64,000 nt of DNA from Opisthorchis felineus (lineage: Eukaryota; Platyhelminthes; Trematoda; Opisthorchiida; Opisthorchiidae): positions 747,660 to 811,659 of the forward strand of contig SJOL01007403.1 of the NCBI GenBank assembly GCA_004794785.1, written 5' to 3'. The notes under the pieces were generated by a model that worked only from the letters and a program-made list of their open reading frames with translations, searched no databases and was not told the DNA's origin. Below are positions 25,065-37,400 of the stretch, piece after piece. The position numbers and the translations under genes are program-made. Position 1 is the stretch's first letter, and each line of letters starts with the position of its first letter.

Positions 25065-26218
25065 CTTTCATACAATCATCAGCAGCAGCAGCAGCAGAAA
25101 CAGCAATATCAATGCTGTCACTGATTCTTCAGTGCCATACAACCATAAAGTTAATCTAACTGCATTTAAAGCCTTAGAATAAACAGAGAAAAGAGCAGGG
25201 GAGGGAGGGGACCTGCTGCTGACCTATCGCAAGCATTCTGAGGTGCCTACATCTCGAAGTGTTCAATCAGACAATCTGAAAAGAAACTGAGAGCACGAAC
25301 GCCACTGACATCGATCAGCCGCCATTTCTTGCAACGTCTCCAGCCAAGCGAAGCCGTGGTCACAGTGACCCCATCCTGGAAGGCGTACAACACCAACAAC
25401 ACCCAAACTCTTCGTAATCTCTTTCACACCCTTCTACCAAGTCATACGCTGTCCATCTCACGGTTTCCGCCATTTTGAAGCAGACAAAGGATATAATACT
25501 CACCTCAGTAGACGGTGTTTTGGCATGTGTAGTACATGACTAAGCCACCGTAGTTCATGGTGCTGGATGTTTTCTGCTGCACGACCAAATACCCGTTTTC
25601 TAACTACCTCATTACAAATTCGCCAACGCCATCCGACCCTAGTAAGGCTTCTGAGACATCGGCGGTCAAAAACCTGAAGGCACCTCACACCAGCTGTCCG
25701 CAAAAGTCGTCTGTCAAAATAATACAGTTTCTACACTAGCCTTGTACCCTTTGACGCCACAAGTGACGCACATTAGTAAACGTAATTGGGGTCTTTTGGA
25801 TTCATCAGATTTTGTCAGAAACTTCCGTCAGTGCTAATACAAGCACGGGGATATGTAAAATACTTCACAACCACCAGTGCTTTTCTTTGAATTGCAAGGG
25901 GCACGTTCAGAGACTGCACGTTCTGAAGCATGACTTTGCACCTTGAAGATGCAGGGCGCATGCCGAAAGGAGGTACTACGGCTCTCAGTCTATTCAACGG
26001 AGGTTGTGCTTGGACTCAGCCTTCAAAGATGAGGGCGGTGTCGTCTGCATATTCCAAGTCGACAAGGTCCTCACCAGCAACAATCTGAACGCCAAGATTG
26101 TGGGACCTTCCGGCGTTCGTTTCATTATTTCATCAGTGATGAGGTCGAAGAATGGAGGGTAAACATCCTTGCTGGACACCACTTTTTTTAGGGAAGCTTT
26201 AGAAAGCTCACCGTACAC
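25065..26218 (-). mobile_element. RTE-like retroposon, 3' half with degenerate RT
   Basis: An ATCATC(AGC)n tail at 25,074-25,096 is followed by the family 3' end, the C-terminal block (LRSLTRVGWRWRICNEVVRK, HELRWLSHVLHMPKHRL) and RT with an intact LEYADDTA box near 26,050-26,075. Stops and indels interrupt the frame. Confidence 0.75.
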
Positions 26219-26224
26219 TCACAA

Positions 26225-29200
26225 GTAAATTCAATTCAATTCATCAGCTATAAACCGTGTACCATGGGCACAGTGGATCCAGCTGCTACAGTCTCGATCA
26301 CCGGAAAACGGGAGAGTGCGGGACATCCAGCCAAATCTTGGAGGCGATGGCACATCCGGTTAGATTGAGCACTGGGCAGCTACGCATTGAAGGTGATAGT
26401 TTTGTTGCACGAGCGCCACTGACTTCGCGATTGGGCCATTTCTGCCAGCGTCAATAACCATTGGTGAGTTGAGTCCCGGGGTCCCCATCCAAGGAGGCAG
26501 CAGTTGTCGACCCGACTAAGTTTACTGGTTAGTGCTTTCGTACTTCATTGCCAGGTCATACACTGTCCACCTCTCGGTCGCTTTCACTGAGCACAGGGCT
26601 GGGCCAAAAGAGCTCTGCGAGGCAGACGGTCTCCTGGCATGCGGAGTACATGTCCTAACCAGCATAGCCTATGAAGTGTGAGTAATTCATCTATCGCGGA
26701 AGAGTTCCTTCTTCCTAAGACCATCTGGCGTACCTCAGCATTACTAATACGATGTTCTTACCAGACCTGACCAATGCTTCGGAGACACCGGTTGTCAAAC
26801 ACTGACATCTTCCGTAGGTCCCCTGCGCGTAGGGGCCACGTTTCTGATCCATAAAGCAGTATAGATCGCACCACCGCAGTGTAAACTCTGCCCTTGACAG
26901 ACAAATAGACGTCACGTTAGCGCCATAGGTGTCGGGGGTTAGCAACACTGCCCAGGCATTCCCGATTCGACAAAAAATTTCATCTCCAGCCAGTTCACCG
27001 AAACTAATACAGCTGCCCAGGTAAATAAATTTATCTACGACATCGATTGGCTCGTCTGCAAGCATGAGGTTTGGGTTTGATCACACCCAGTCTTGTAGTA
27101 GCACTTTACACTTTGCAGGTGTGAAGCACATGCCAAACCGTGTAGCAGAGTTATTTATTTAAAATGGTTTGCATTTTCGAAGGATGTGAACCAAGGAGGG
27201 CAATATCGTCTGCATACTCAATGTTTGTAAGCGAAGGTCTCGGAAGCATTTCGACTCCCGAGGTTTCGGAGGCGGGCAGAGAAATTTCAATTAGTAAATC
27301 AATAACAAAGTTGAAGAGGAAAGGTGAGTGAGAGAAGCCTTGTCTTACACCACTGGAAGTGGTGAACTCAGGCGAAAGCTTCCCGTATACTCGTACGCGC
27401 CCACAGGAGTTCGCATACAGTGCCCTCATAAGGGATATAAATTTGGAAGGGACACATTTGATCGCCAGACACCGCCTAAGTTTCTGACGATCGACAGAAT
27501 CAGAAGCAACTTTCGAATCAAGAAAAACGACCAACGTGGGACGTCTGAAGGAGTGGTGCTCTTTAGGAATTCGTCTCAAGGTAAAGATATGGTCGAAACT
27601 CAGCTTGATTCTCTCGATTCTGTCTCTCCCGACAACCTATTAACCTTCGCAAAATAATGCCAGAGAGCACCTTAGATGCGATGGATACCAGGGTGATACC
27701 ACGATTGTTTTCACATGACGTTCTTGCGTCCATTTTTGAAAACCGGGATGACGGTCGAGGAGCTCCATTCGGCTGGCATTCTGTTTTCTTTCCAAATCTT
27801 CTGTAGTCTGGATGTCAGACTGTTCACCAGGACCTCGCCACCTTCCTTGAAGAGTACGTGGTACAGACTGTCCGCGCCAGGCGCCCTGTCGTGCTTGAGG
27901 ATTGATATCTCACGCTGGATTTTTATTGTTGATGGTGGGCTGGTGTCGATATACCATTCAGACCCGCTGGGTTCTCACAGTGGTTGTGTTGAAGGAGACC
28001 AGGTGAACTGTTCTTTGAAGTGCTAAGCCCACCGCTCAAGACGACGCTTGAGGAAGTGAATTGCCGTTCCGTCTTTTTTGCATATTGCTTCACTGATACC
28101 TGCCTTCTTTTGACCGGTTGATGGAATCAGCTGAGATATGGCGCAGCTGTTGCCTGCAGCGAAAGCCTTCTCCATCTCCTGGGCCTTCGAAATCCACCAG
28201 CGTTCTCTGTCATTCTTCAAGCTCTTGATTATCCAGTGTTTGAGAGATCTGTGTGCGCCATTGTAGTCGCTAGTTGCTGGTATGGCCTTTCTGGCAGCAA
28301 TAGGATCTGCTGATCTCGATGATATCCAGTGTTCATTTAGTCAAGTCAGATGGCCTGGACAAACAATTCTGGAAGCTGAGAGCATAGCTTCTTGAAGTCG
28401 CCTCCATTTAGCGTCCAAGCGATCTTCGTTACCCACATTACAGTGCGTTTCCAGTAGCTTTCTAGCCAGGACAGCTCGATACTCTTGAGCTAGTGAAACT
28501 TGTCGAAGCTGATGAACGGAGCTGCTTTCCTTTGATACTCGTAATGCGGAGTGATAACCGGGCCCGCACGATGGCATGATCAAAGTCAAGTTGCGTGCCC
28601 CAGAAGGAACGATAATCCTTAACTGAGGCTCTCCATCGGTAACTGATAGCCAGATGATCCAACTGTGTCCACGACTGTCTTGTGGTAGGTGGCCTCCCAG
28701 TAATTCCATGTGAACGTTTGTGCTGAATTTCGTATTAGTTAGGAACAGACGATGATCTGCACACGGCTGAAGAAGTCGTTCCCCATTATCCGTACGCTCA
28801 GTATTGACTCCGAATCTACTACCTAACTGTCTTCATCCGGATTTGGTCGTCTAACATGGGCATTCATATCACCCGCCAGGATTGCTACATCTGTCGTTCT
28901 TGCTGACCGAAGCAGTCGTGACAGATCTTGGTAAAACTCGTCCTTTTCAGTCTCAGAACCCCAGTCTGTTGGGGCGTATGCCGCTACGACAAATGAACGC
29001 CGTTTATCACATCGACTTACATTTATCTTAATTGAGACAGACAACCGCACAGCTCAAAGATGACTGTTTACTGGGATCCAGTCCAGTAAGGCGCTTTCAG
29101 CCTTGCGGCTGAGTGCAACTCCCACACCGTAGATACCACGAGAAATTGCGTCAGGGTCACCAGATACCCGAAGATTGAAATGTGGAACATCTGAGTTCGC

Positions 29201-30240
29201 CCTACGCGCCTTGAGATGCATGACCGAAGTGGAGGTCTTGTATGCGTGTTTCGGAGACCCAACATACATCGACAGAGAGGGAAAGCAAGGTTTCAGCAAG
29301 GGATGCCTGCTGCCCAATTTTATATAGAGTACGGACGTTAAATGCTGCAACGTTGATCGGATCTTCTGAGGTTAGTAAGGGATTATTTTGGTTTATTTTC
29401 TGGGCGAAGGTTCAGACACGGAATAGTGGCTAGGGGAGTGGCAGATGGGTTGAGCGCAGTACATTGCTTGATGGGTGGGGAGGGAATTTGGGAGAAGGCC
29501 GGTAAGCGAAGAGCTGCAAGGGCAAGTGATACTTCCCGGTTGCCCAGGCCTAAGAAGGGAGTTTAGTTGAGGTACCCTACCTTGAGCCTTTGACTCAAAA
29601 GTCTGATACACAAGGCAGTGGGAGGATGTAGGTCTTTTTTCGGGGACCCTGCTCCTAGTCTCTGACTCAAAAGTCTGACCCGCGAGACAGCGATTGTTAG
29701 GGTTCTCTTGGGGGAACCGTCCCGGAGCCAATAACTCAAGAGTCTGACCCACTTGGCTGCAGCGGGTCGGCCTGGCCCGAGGACGCAGGGAGTAAGGCAT
29801 TACTATCTCACTTCTAATGCAGCTGCGCACAGCAGGTGCCTTTTGAGCAGCACCGGCCTCTTTGGTTTTAAAAGTGTTTCGACCGTATTGAATAATGCGC
29901 CGGCGGTCACGGTCAACCGTTGGCCGATTGGAGTGTGCGGTTTTTATGGCCGGCCTTTTCTAACCCGTCCTTCTCCGAGGGAAGGCAGCATCGCTGCCTC
30001 CATAAGTATGGATATGTTGGTCGCCTGGAGAAACGCCTTACTGCCTCCACACTCTTATCGCAGGGGAAACTACGACTTTACGGCCTCGTAATACGATTAA
30101 TCGCAGTACGGGGACTCGCTCTTCTTCATCACGCTGCTCCCTGTTGGCCTTTCTGGCATAGGTGAATCTCTAGGAAGTTATTTCGAGCCAGTATAGCCCG
30201 CAGGATCATTGCAGCACAGAAGCCCGACCACCACGACAAT
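26225..30240 (-). mobile_element. Nearly full-length RTE-like retroposon
   Basis: Most complete copy, about 4 kb. Minus-strand order: leader 30,240-29,350, AP-endonuclease 29,340-28,480 (GDMNAHV near 28,855), linker with MKNDRERWWISKAQEMEKA (28,220), RT 27,900-26,900 (FLDSKVASDSVDR, SGVRQGFSHSPFLFNF, IEYADDIALL near 27,220), then the C-terminal block (MLADEPIDVVDKFIYLGSCI) to about 26,440. One large ORF is broken into pieces by frameshifts and stops. In the conserved SGVRQGCP block C is replaced by F. The normal enzyme nicks target DNA and reverse-transcribes its own mRNA. This copy cannot do so as it stands. Confidence 0.82.
29590..29760 (-). repeat. Three ~70-bp repeats in the retroposon leader
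   Basis: The core GACTCAAAAGTCTGA recurs at 29,592, 29,664 and (as AACTCAAGAGTCTGA) 29,733, each within a similar surrounding unit. The core contains an inverted GACT/AGTC. Related cores occur in the leader of the plus-strand copy at about 20,920-21,000. Possible promoter monomers. Confidence 0.65.
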
Positions 30241-30289
30241 TTGATAGCCCTAGGTCGAGTAACACACATGTCAGGAAGTATGTGAATAA

Positions 30290-32060
30290 AGGGACCGAAC
30301 TATATACGCAAACTTCCGGGGAAACGGGGAAAACTTCTTTTGAGAAAATGCCCTTAGAAGCGCCGACCATTCGGCAGAATCAAACGCCCCGTTGAAGTCA
30401 AGGAACACCAAGACTGTGGGTCATCTGTACAGGTGGCGTTGCTCTAACACCTGACGAAATGTGAATGCACAGCGTCTACTTCTTCAAAATCCCGTTTAAT
30501 CCTCATGGGCTAGTGTTTCGCCTGCCACCGTAAGGCGAAGTATCAGCGAAGCCAGAAGCCTTGTTACAATGGGGCTAAAACTAATTCCCACTGCGAACAT
30601 CCTTTGTGAAGGTGAGCACTACCATCGGCGAACTCCAGTTTCTGAGACGGTATTTTTCTCCCGGGTAGACGCAAGTAAACGACAGGTATTGAGAGATTCA
30701 CCAACGTTCTCGAACAGAGCTAGTAGAAGGTCGTCAAAAGCAGGAGAACTATGATGCTTGAGTAGAGATATACACTCGGATAATTATGAGGCTGAAGAAG
30801 TCTCCATATTCACCGGCCCCGTTTCTGTTACAGGCACACAGTCCTGATCGGAAGTGGTAGATGGTCAGATGAATTGCGTTTTTTTCAAAGTATTCTGCCG
30901 AACCTTTCAAACGTTCTGCTTTTCTGAATATCAGAGAACCATCCTGGTCCCTGTTAGTTTCGCTGACAAGAGGCTTCCGAGGACCAGTCGTACGAATCAA
31001 GTAAAACAGCCTGCGGAAGTTTCCAGCACTTTTTGTACCTTCCATTTCTTCGGTCTTTCCAACCAAGCTTCTCGGTCTGCGCGGGCACTCAGTTTCACCC
31101 GGCATTGGATGGTGCGTTGGGTTGAGTTGTGGTTGCAACCAGAAATCTGTCGCTGTGCCTTCAGCAAAGTCACGGTCCTATCAGGGATTCAGCAATTGAA
31201 TAAGGTTGAATGGGTTGTACCGCAGACAGAATTCCCAACATGGAGTAGCGCTTTGGACATCTGTCTCCAGTGACTTTTAACACCCCATATAGGAATAACC
31301 AGCAGGCGTCGGGAGAGCCGGTTCTGATAGGTTTGTTTGATTGCTTGATCCACGAGCTTCTGAACACCTAAGCGAGGTGTTAGCGTTTTGTGTACACTGG
31401 AGAAGCGCAACGAAAAGCAGCAGCGGTAAAGTGTATGATCGGAGTCCAGGTATTCCAGGAGAAGCGGGCAGTGATCGACCCTTGCAACCGGTAACTGATA
31501 GCAATGTGGTCTATTTCGATTCGAAACTGGTTCGTCGGTGGGCAACACGCTGTCAAGCAATTTCCGCGGTTCCGGAAATCGGTACTGCAGAGGAACGGTC
31601 TGCGACAAACATACATCTGCAGTAGGCGTTATCCGGTGTCCATACGTCTCGTGGCCAACCTAAAACGACCGGCCTATTGGGCTTCAGCAGCGCCTAGGCT
31701 ACCTACCTGAGCGTTCATGTCACCAGTAACCACAACAATGTCAGAACATTTAGCTCGTCGTTAAAGAACACCTAGAGCAACACAGAAACTGTCTTCCATA
31801 GATTCTGAGCTACAGTCTGTCGGAGCATAGGAAGACACAGTAAAAAGGGGCGACAGACCTCACATTCTCGAGATTATTTCACAGAAGTTGTCAAACGCAC
31901 CATGAAGGGTCAACTATCAACGGGTATCCAATCATGTAGAGACGCTTCCGCTCGATAGACCAACACAATAAACACCTTGGTATGCCCAGCTACAGCGGCA
32001 TCCACATCACCAGAGCTGCGCAGCCGGAAGCTGGAACAGAGCGGACAGTCAGTTCAGTTG
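30290..32060 (-). mobile_element. RTE-like retroposon, endonuclease + linker + start of RT
   Basis: Endonuclease with SYAPTDCSS (about 31,820), GDMNAQVG (about 31,710) and a Q-Y-R-F / Y-Q-L-P-V-A-R stretch near 31,490. The linker has NFRRLFYLIRTTGPRKPLVS (about 30,980-31,030). RT is cut off near 30,300. Several frameshifts. It abuts the leader of the neighbouring full-length copy. Confidence 0.72.
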
Positions 32061-32565
32061 TGTCTGCGACCTGAATCCTTGTTCCTGGCAAACAGCATAC
32101 ACCAATCCAGAAAGAATCCAGGTGTATAGGATGGTCAGTGAAGTCAAAAGTACGCGGACTACAGCTGAGCGTGATGTATGGCGAACAAAGAGGTCAGACT
32201 TAGCGCTAAGACCCGCGAAGAGAACTCTCAGCTTGGGGTGGGGTAGGGTAGAAGAGGGAATATGTGGCAGCGTAATAAGGGAAGCACAATCAGTAGCATG
32301 TTTCCGCCTACCTCCTCTGATGTACGTAGCAAGTAAGGCAACCCGGGAGATATCACATGACGCCCGATGTGTCGCGATAATATCTTCAACTGTGAGATTC
32401 ATCGCTGTACGCGAGCTGGGATACCGTCAAAGCGCCCGCATCTAGACAAGACGATCAGGGTCCTCGACCGAAGCGTCTGGTTCAGAAGCCTGACTACAAT
32501 ACAGCGGGTGGGTGCCGGCAAACTAATGCTATAGCCTTACAAGTTTTTAAGGAGGTCACCGTGCC

Positions 32566-32722
32566 CGTTCCAGCCTCCAATCTGAAGGACCAGGGGTCAG
32601 TGTTCGTCAGTCTTCTATGCACTGATCGACCCAAGATGAGAAAATCCTTGGTTTTGATAGGAAAGCCCCTCAGTATAGCCCGCAAACCGCCACACCACGG
32701 TGAGTTCCAGTCTCCTTGCAGT
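32566..32722 (+). repeat. Dispersed repeat, copy B
   Basis: Partner of 71-241. It reads NLKDQGSVFVSLL...RKPPHHGEFQSPC without a stop. It differs by substitutions and an 18-nt in-frame gap. Here it is not followed by recognisable RT sequence, unlike copy A. Confidence 0.6.
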
Positions 32723-34169
32723 TGCGTAGGAGTTCAACGCATTGCCGTTGCCATGCCACTCTGAAGATTAACAGTAGATCCTGTTTTGACGCCCGTGTTC
32801 AAGAGTAAGGTGCTGTAGAGCATCATGTCTTTGTTCGCACAGTAGGCCCCAAATTTTAGACACAATGCTGGTGCTCAGTCTCTGCACTTGTGCCAGCCTG
32901 TATGCTAGGTGGCACGCAGTGGTGTGCCGGCAGCCCGTGGCTGGTCGGACAAATACCACTTTCAGAATTTCGAAAACAGCGTCGGGCTTAACTTGTATGG
33001 AGTTGGTTTAAACATCTAGAATACTTTAAACACGTGACCAGTCCCAGCGCCACGTGGGCGAGTTTTCAGATGGTGTTGAGGGTGCACTCATAAATCCTGC
33101 GCGGTCTCCAGCTGTGAGATAGGTTCCGAATCCAAATTTTATCATTCGGCTCCCAGGCCGATACTACTATCAAATGTCCGGATTTAGTGGCGCTGACGGA
33201 CACTTAACATGTGTCAATATAGGCCAACGTACAAACGTTGAACAAATTAATCATTAAACCAGGCTATCACCATGCTGGCTAAGTGTTCGTTCCTGTTGGT
33301 TACATAGCCAGCCGGTGATTGTTGCCTGATACCTATCAGAATGAATCCAAAACTATTACCAATTGTTAATCGAGGGATTAATCCATCGGGTTCGACAGCT
33401 TGAGCAGGTACTCGTTAGTGTCAAGCTCGGTAACAAAAAGAAGTAACAAGCATACACGGCATGACAAACGGTGCAAGAAAATGACACTACACTAAATATG
33501 TTTGCCAGTGACAGAGAAGGATCTTACCCGTGTTTTATGACTCCCAACCATAGATCCAGAACGCAAACCAACAGGCTTTCGTCGGTCGGTATGGCAACGG
33601 GACGATTTAATTGAGTAAGTAAAACAACCTGTCCGGCAGACAGTCACTCTAAACATACCGCCTCCCGAACCAGCAGAACAAGTGGTCTTCTAATAGTTAA
33701 ATCTCCTTATTGTTTCTTGTAACCCGTGATTAACTAACGTTCCGTCCATCTAAAGCGCGATTTGAACTTGAATGCTCACGGATTCACGGAATGGGCGCTC
33801 AGTATTCGCGCAACAGAATTGAATTTTCGAAAGCTACGACGTGTCCCTGATGGACTAAAACAGACAGGCAGCTGATTTCGGAATACCAGTCCAAACTTTT
33901 GAGCCCCATCTAGGCATTCCGGGGTCCCAGTGGTGATAGGAAATTATTACACCGCCAGATATATGATGGCTTCAGTGGACAATGAAATTTGGTGAGCTGG
34001 GAAAATATGAACTTAGACTCGGCGATTTTCGGTTTGAGCAACAAAATGCAACAATTTGGCGTAGAAAGTTTTATTCCACCCGCAAAGGTTTTGCAGCTAA
34101 GAGCATTGTGCGGCCAAGGAGCCCCCGCAGATGATACCATGATCGCGACTACCGTTCACCTGAAAGGCA
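32723..34169. other. No gene seen
   Basis: Spacer between the dispersed repeat copy B and the 3' side of the CR1-type element. Nothing recognised. Confidence 0.35.
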
Positions 34170-37100
34170 CGAGCGAAAAAATGGTGTAGCACTGCCCTCT
34201 AAGCTCTCAGCACCAAGCAGAAATCTTGTCAGCACGATGACTCAACTAAAGAGGCGTCTAAAAGTGTTTTGAACTGGGTACTAGACGCAGCGTAAACAAC
34301 CGTCGGAGGAAGGCTATTCCACGGGCCAATTACCCTGAGTGAGAAAAAATGTTGCCCAACGAAGCTGTGCGCTCTGAGCTGGAAAATCTTCTTGCCAATT
34401 CCCTGCCGTGTGTTAGCTGGGTCAACGATCGAAAACCTGTTCACCAAGCCTCGTTCAAACAGGGTATAAATAAGTACTAAGTCTCCTCGGAGGCGATGAA
34501 ACTATAAGGGAAATAGGCCAAGCAACGTGAGACGCGTTTCATAGCCCACGGATTTAAGGCCGGCAACCATTTTCGTGGCAGGTCGCTGGATACACTTAAT
34601 GAGGGTTACGCCCTTCGTGCGTCCTGAGTAGACAACTTGGTTGGCATATTCAAGAAGCGGTCTGATGTAGGCCACATAGAGTATCTGGAAGTCCATGCGA
34701 GTAATATGGGGCAACGTGAGCCGAATCATCCGTGGGACGGCGAATGCCTTTTGAGCCGATTTTTTAATGGTGCAGAGAGAAAGATATGTTTGAAGCTAAC
34801 CAGATACCCAAATTCTTTTTTGCTATTTATCCTCGTCATATCTTCTGATCCATTCTTACCATGCACGATAAGGCGTTCGCCGAGTCTCTTCCGAATGGCA
34901 TATGGACGCACTTATCGTCATTCGAGTGAAGGTATCAGTCTCACGACCACTGCTTTGCAGCGTCTACACCCATTTGGAGGGCACTGGACTTTGAACCCCA
35001 GGATTTCCAGTCGTCCGAAAAAAGTATATGTGGACTTTAAAGGACATCTGAAAGGTCGTTGACGTAGATCAGAAACAGAAGCGGTCCCAAAACAAGGCCT
35101 TGAGGAACTCCAGTGGAGACCGGCGCCAGAGAAGAGTAGGTCGAGCCTTCTTTCACTCGGAATGTTTTGCCTGATAGGAACGTCTTAATACAGCGTAGAA
35201 TCTCCCCTTGAATCCCGTAAGAATCGAGTTTGTGAAGCAGCGTGACGTATGGGGCTCAATCGAGTGCCTTTGAGAAGTCCAAAAATATGACATCCGATAT
35301 GAGTCCCTTGTCCTTAGCTTGGGTTAAGTTGACCATAGATACCAGAATGTTCGTCAAGCAAGAACGGTCTGGGAGAAATGCGTGTTGCACTGGGGATATC
35401 AAGTTGTTGGTAGTGAGGTGATTTAAGATGGCCAGCTTAAAAATGCGTTCTATCACCTTGCACGACACGCTAGTGAGGCAAATAGGCCTGTAGCTGCCGG
35501 GCGATAGTGGATCAACAGTTTTGTAGATTGGCGTGATAATGGCTCCGTTTCAAGCAGAGGAAGAATACCTTCGTCGAGCGACCGACGAAACACCAGGTAG
35601 AAATTCTCTGCCAGTGGGAACGACGTTTCCTTCAGGATCCTTGGGCCTCGTCTGGTCCCAGCGCGTTTGTCTAGCGCGGGAGTTAACGAATGTCCTCCGA
35701 CGTGGAGAGCATGTTGGGTAGAGACCGCTCGCAGTTACCAGGCCTGTGTGTGACGAAGTCGCTGAGGCAGAATACAGGCCTGTATTGTGTTCTCTGTAGA
35801 CTTTAGATACCACTATTGCGTCACTTGTCGTTTCCCCGTTTCCGGCCCCGAGGAGAACGCGGTTAGCTTATTTCTGTAGAAGTCTCACGTAATTTAACAG
35901 CACATTTTTGTCTTTCTGGGCGAGGTCCAGTATGGTGGCTTGTTTTCGCGTGTTGTCTCCCTATATTCCATTGGCGGATTCCGCATTTTACGAAACGCCA
36001 GGTGATCTTCTGTGTCTCCTGTAGCCACCGTTTTGAAAAATAGTTGGGACCCCTTTTCTAGATGACGCCGAATCCTCCTCAGTAGCTTGCAGTCCATCCT
36101 ACTGCGTGCTGTTTTTTAAAACGAACATCGCGTCAGCTTGGTGAACTTTCTGGACAGTGGTCCTGTATAACCCTTCCACTGAAGCTCATTCCATCTTAAA
36201 CTGATCAATAAGAATGCGCATTCCTTAGAAATCTGCACGGCAGAGGTTTCGAATCCACGTTTTTTGTTCGATATTTATAAACCAGTAGCAGATGAAATCA
36301 AACGTCGGCACACAGTTGTCACTAAGTCCTAGAGGGGCATCAATTAACACCTGATCAGCGAGGTGTCTTTCGTTGGTGATGACCAAAACCATGAGGGATG
36401 GTAGTTGGCCCGCGTGGCATCTGGTGGGTGCGACGACATTTTGAGTCTAAGCGCCCTGCTGAATGAATTTGTTCAGCGCCGCTGCAAAATGCCCACTAGA
36501 CCTGACGCTTTTAAGCTCCATCCACGAGGCCTTGGGGGAGTAAAAATTGCCTAACGGCAAGAGATTTGTGGAGTGGTAACTGGGGGAGAGTTGCCCAAGG
36601 GTTTGTATGAGGAACTGGTCACCTTCCGATGGACTCATTGGCAGGATCCGCGGGCCCAGTCTTAGACGCCCATCGAAAATTTATCTGAAACTGTATTTTG
36701 AATGTTGGAGAGTTCAACTTAAAGATCTATCATTTGATTATATATATTTGAAGCTCTTAATCTCTCCAAACAGCCGCAGTTCTGCTAGAATATGTTTGAG
36801 CGTATTTGTGGTCTACTTTGGGATTAAAGCCCATATTTTTTGTGGCTGCTGGTGGTCTTGCATGATGTCAACTTGAAGACGGTGGGGAATTTTCTGGATA
36901 AGTTGGTTTTTTCACGCGTTATCTTCTATGATGAATTGTAGCCATTCTCATGAACTATAATTACGTCCGCCTTTTCCGCGCAAAGCCAAGATGGAGTAGC
37001 CATATATGAAACAGTTTTCTATCTTTGCAGCATGTCTTCCGCCAGACAAAATCAAGGACTTTGTCACAGCCAGTAAGTTTGTCGGTTTTCTTATGGCGGC

Positions 37101-37400
37101 CAGCGCCCGCTGTACGGCAATGTTTCTTCTTCAATGGTATACCGACTCGTTGATAGTGCCATAGGATGAATTAGTGGATATATGAGCAGAAAGGTTAGAC
37201 AGTACAAGGGGGTAACCTGTACTTTGGAGATCTGGCACAAACTCAACTGACTGGGACGGCCATGCGGATGCATGTAACAGGCTTGGTGGGGAAATAGTAG
37301 GAAAATGGTCAACCACGGGCGAGCCATCAGACTGGGTATGGTAGTCGTGGTACCGTCATCGCGAAGCCGGACGTCGCGGACGGTCCCGTACATGAACATC
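34170..37400 (-). mobile_element. CR1-type LINE with endonuclease and RT
   Basis: Minus-strand domains in order: endonuclease piece at 36,330-36,640 (LGQLSPSYHSTNLLPLGNFY, VLVITNERHLADQVLIDAPL), linker at 35,894-36,097, and RT from 35,468 (ISPVQHAFLPDRSCLTNILV, VIFLDFSKALD). The catalytic box reads FSDD instead of FADD near 35,010. The thumb/C-terminus is at 34,229-34,730 ([35 protein letters not shown]). Several frameshifts and stops. 5' and 3' limits are approximate. Confidence 0.78.

Noticed and set aside
24991..25182. Ser/Asn/His-rich plus ORF with AGC repeats
   Set aside because: It is the antisense of a retroposon 3'UTR and its simple-repeat tail.
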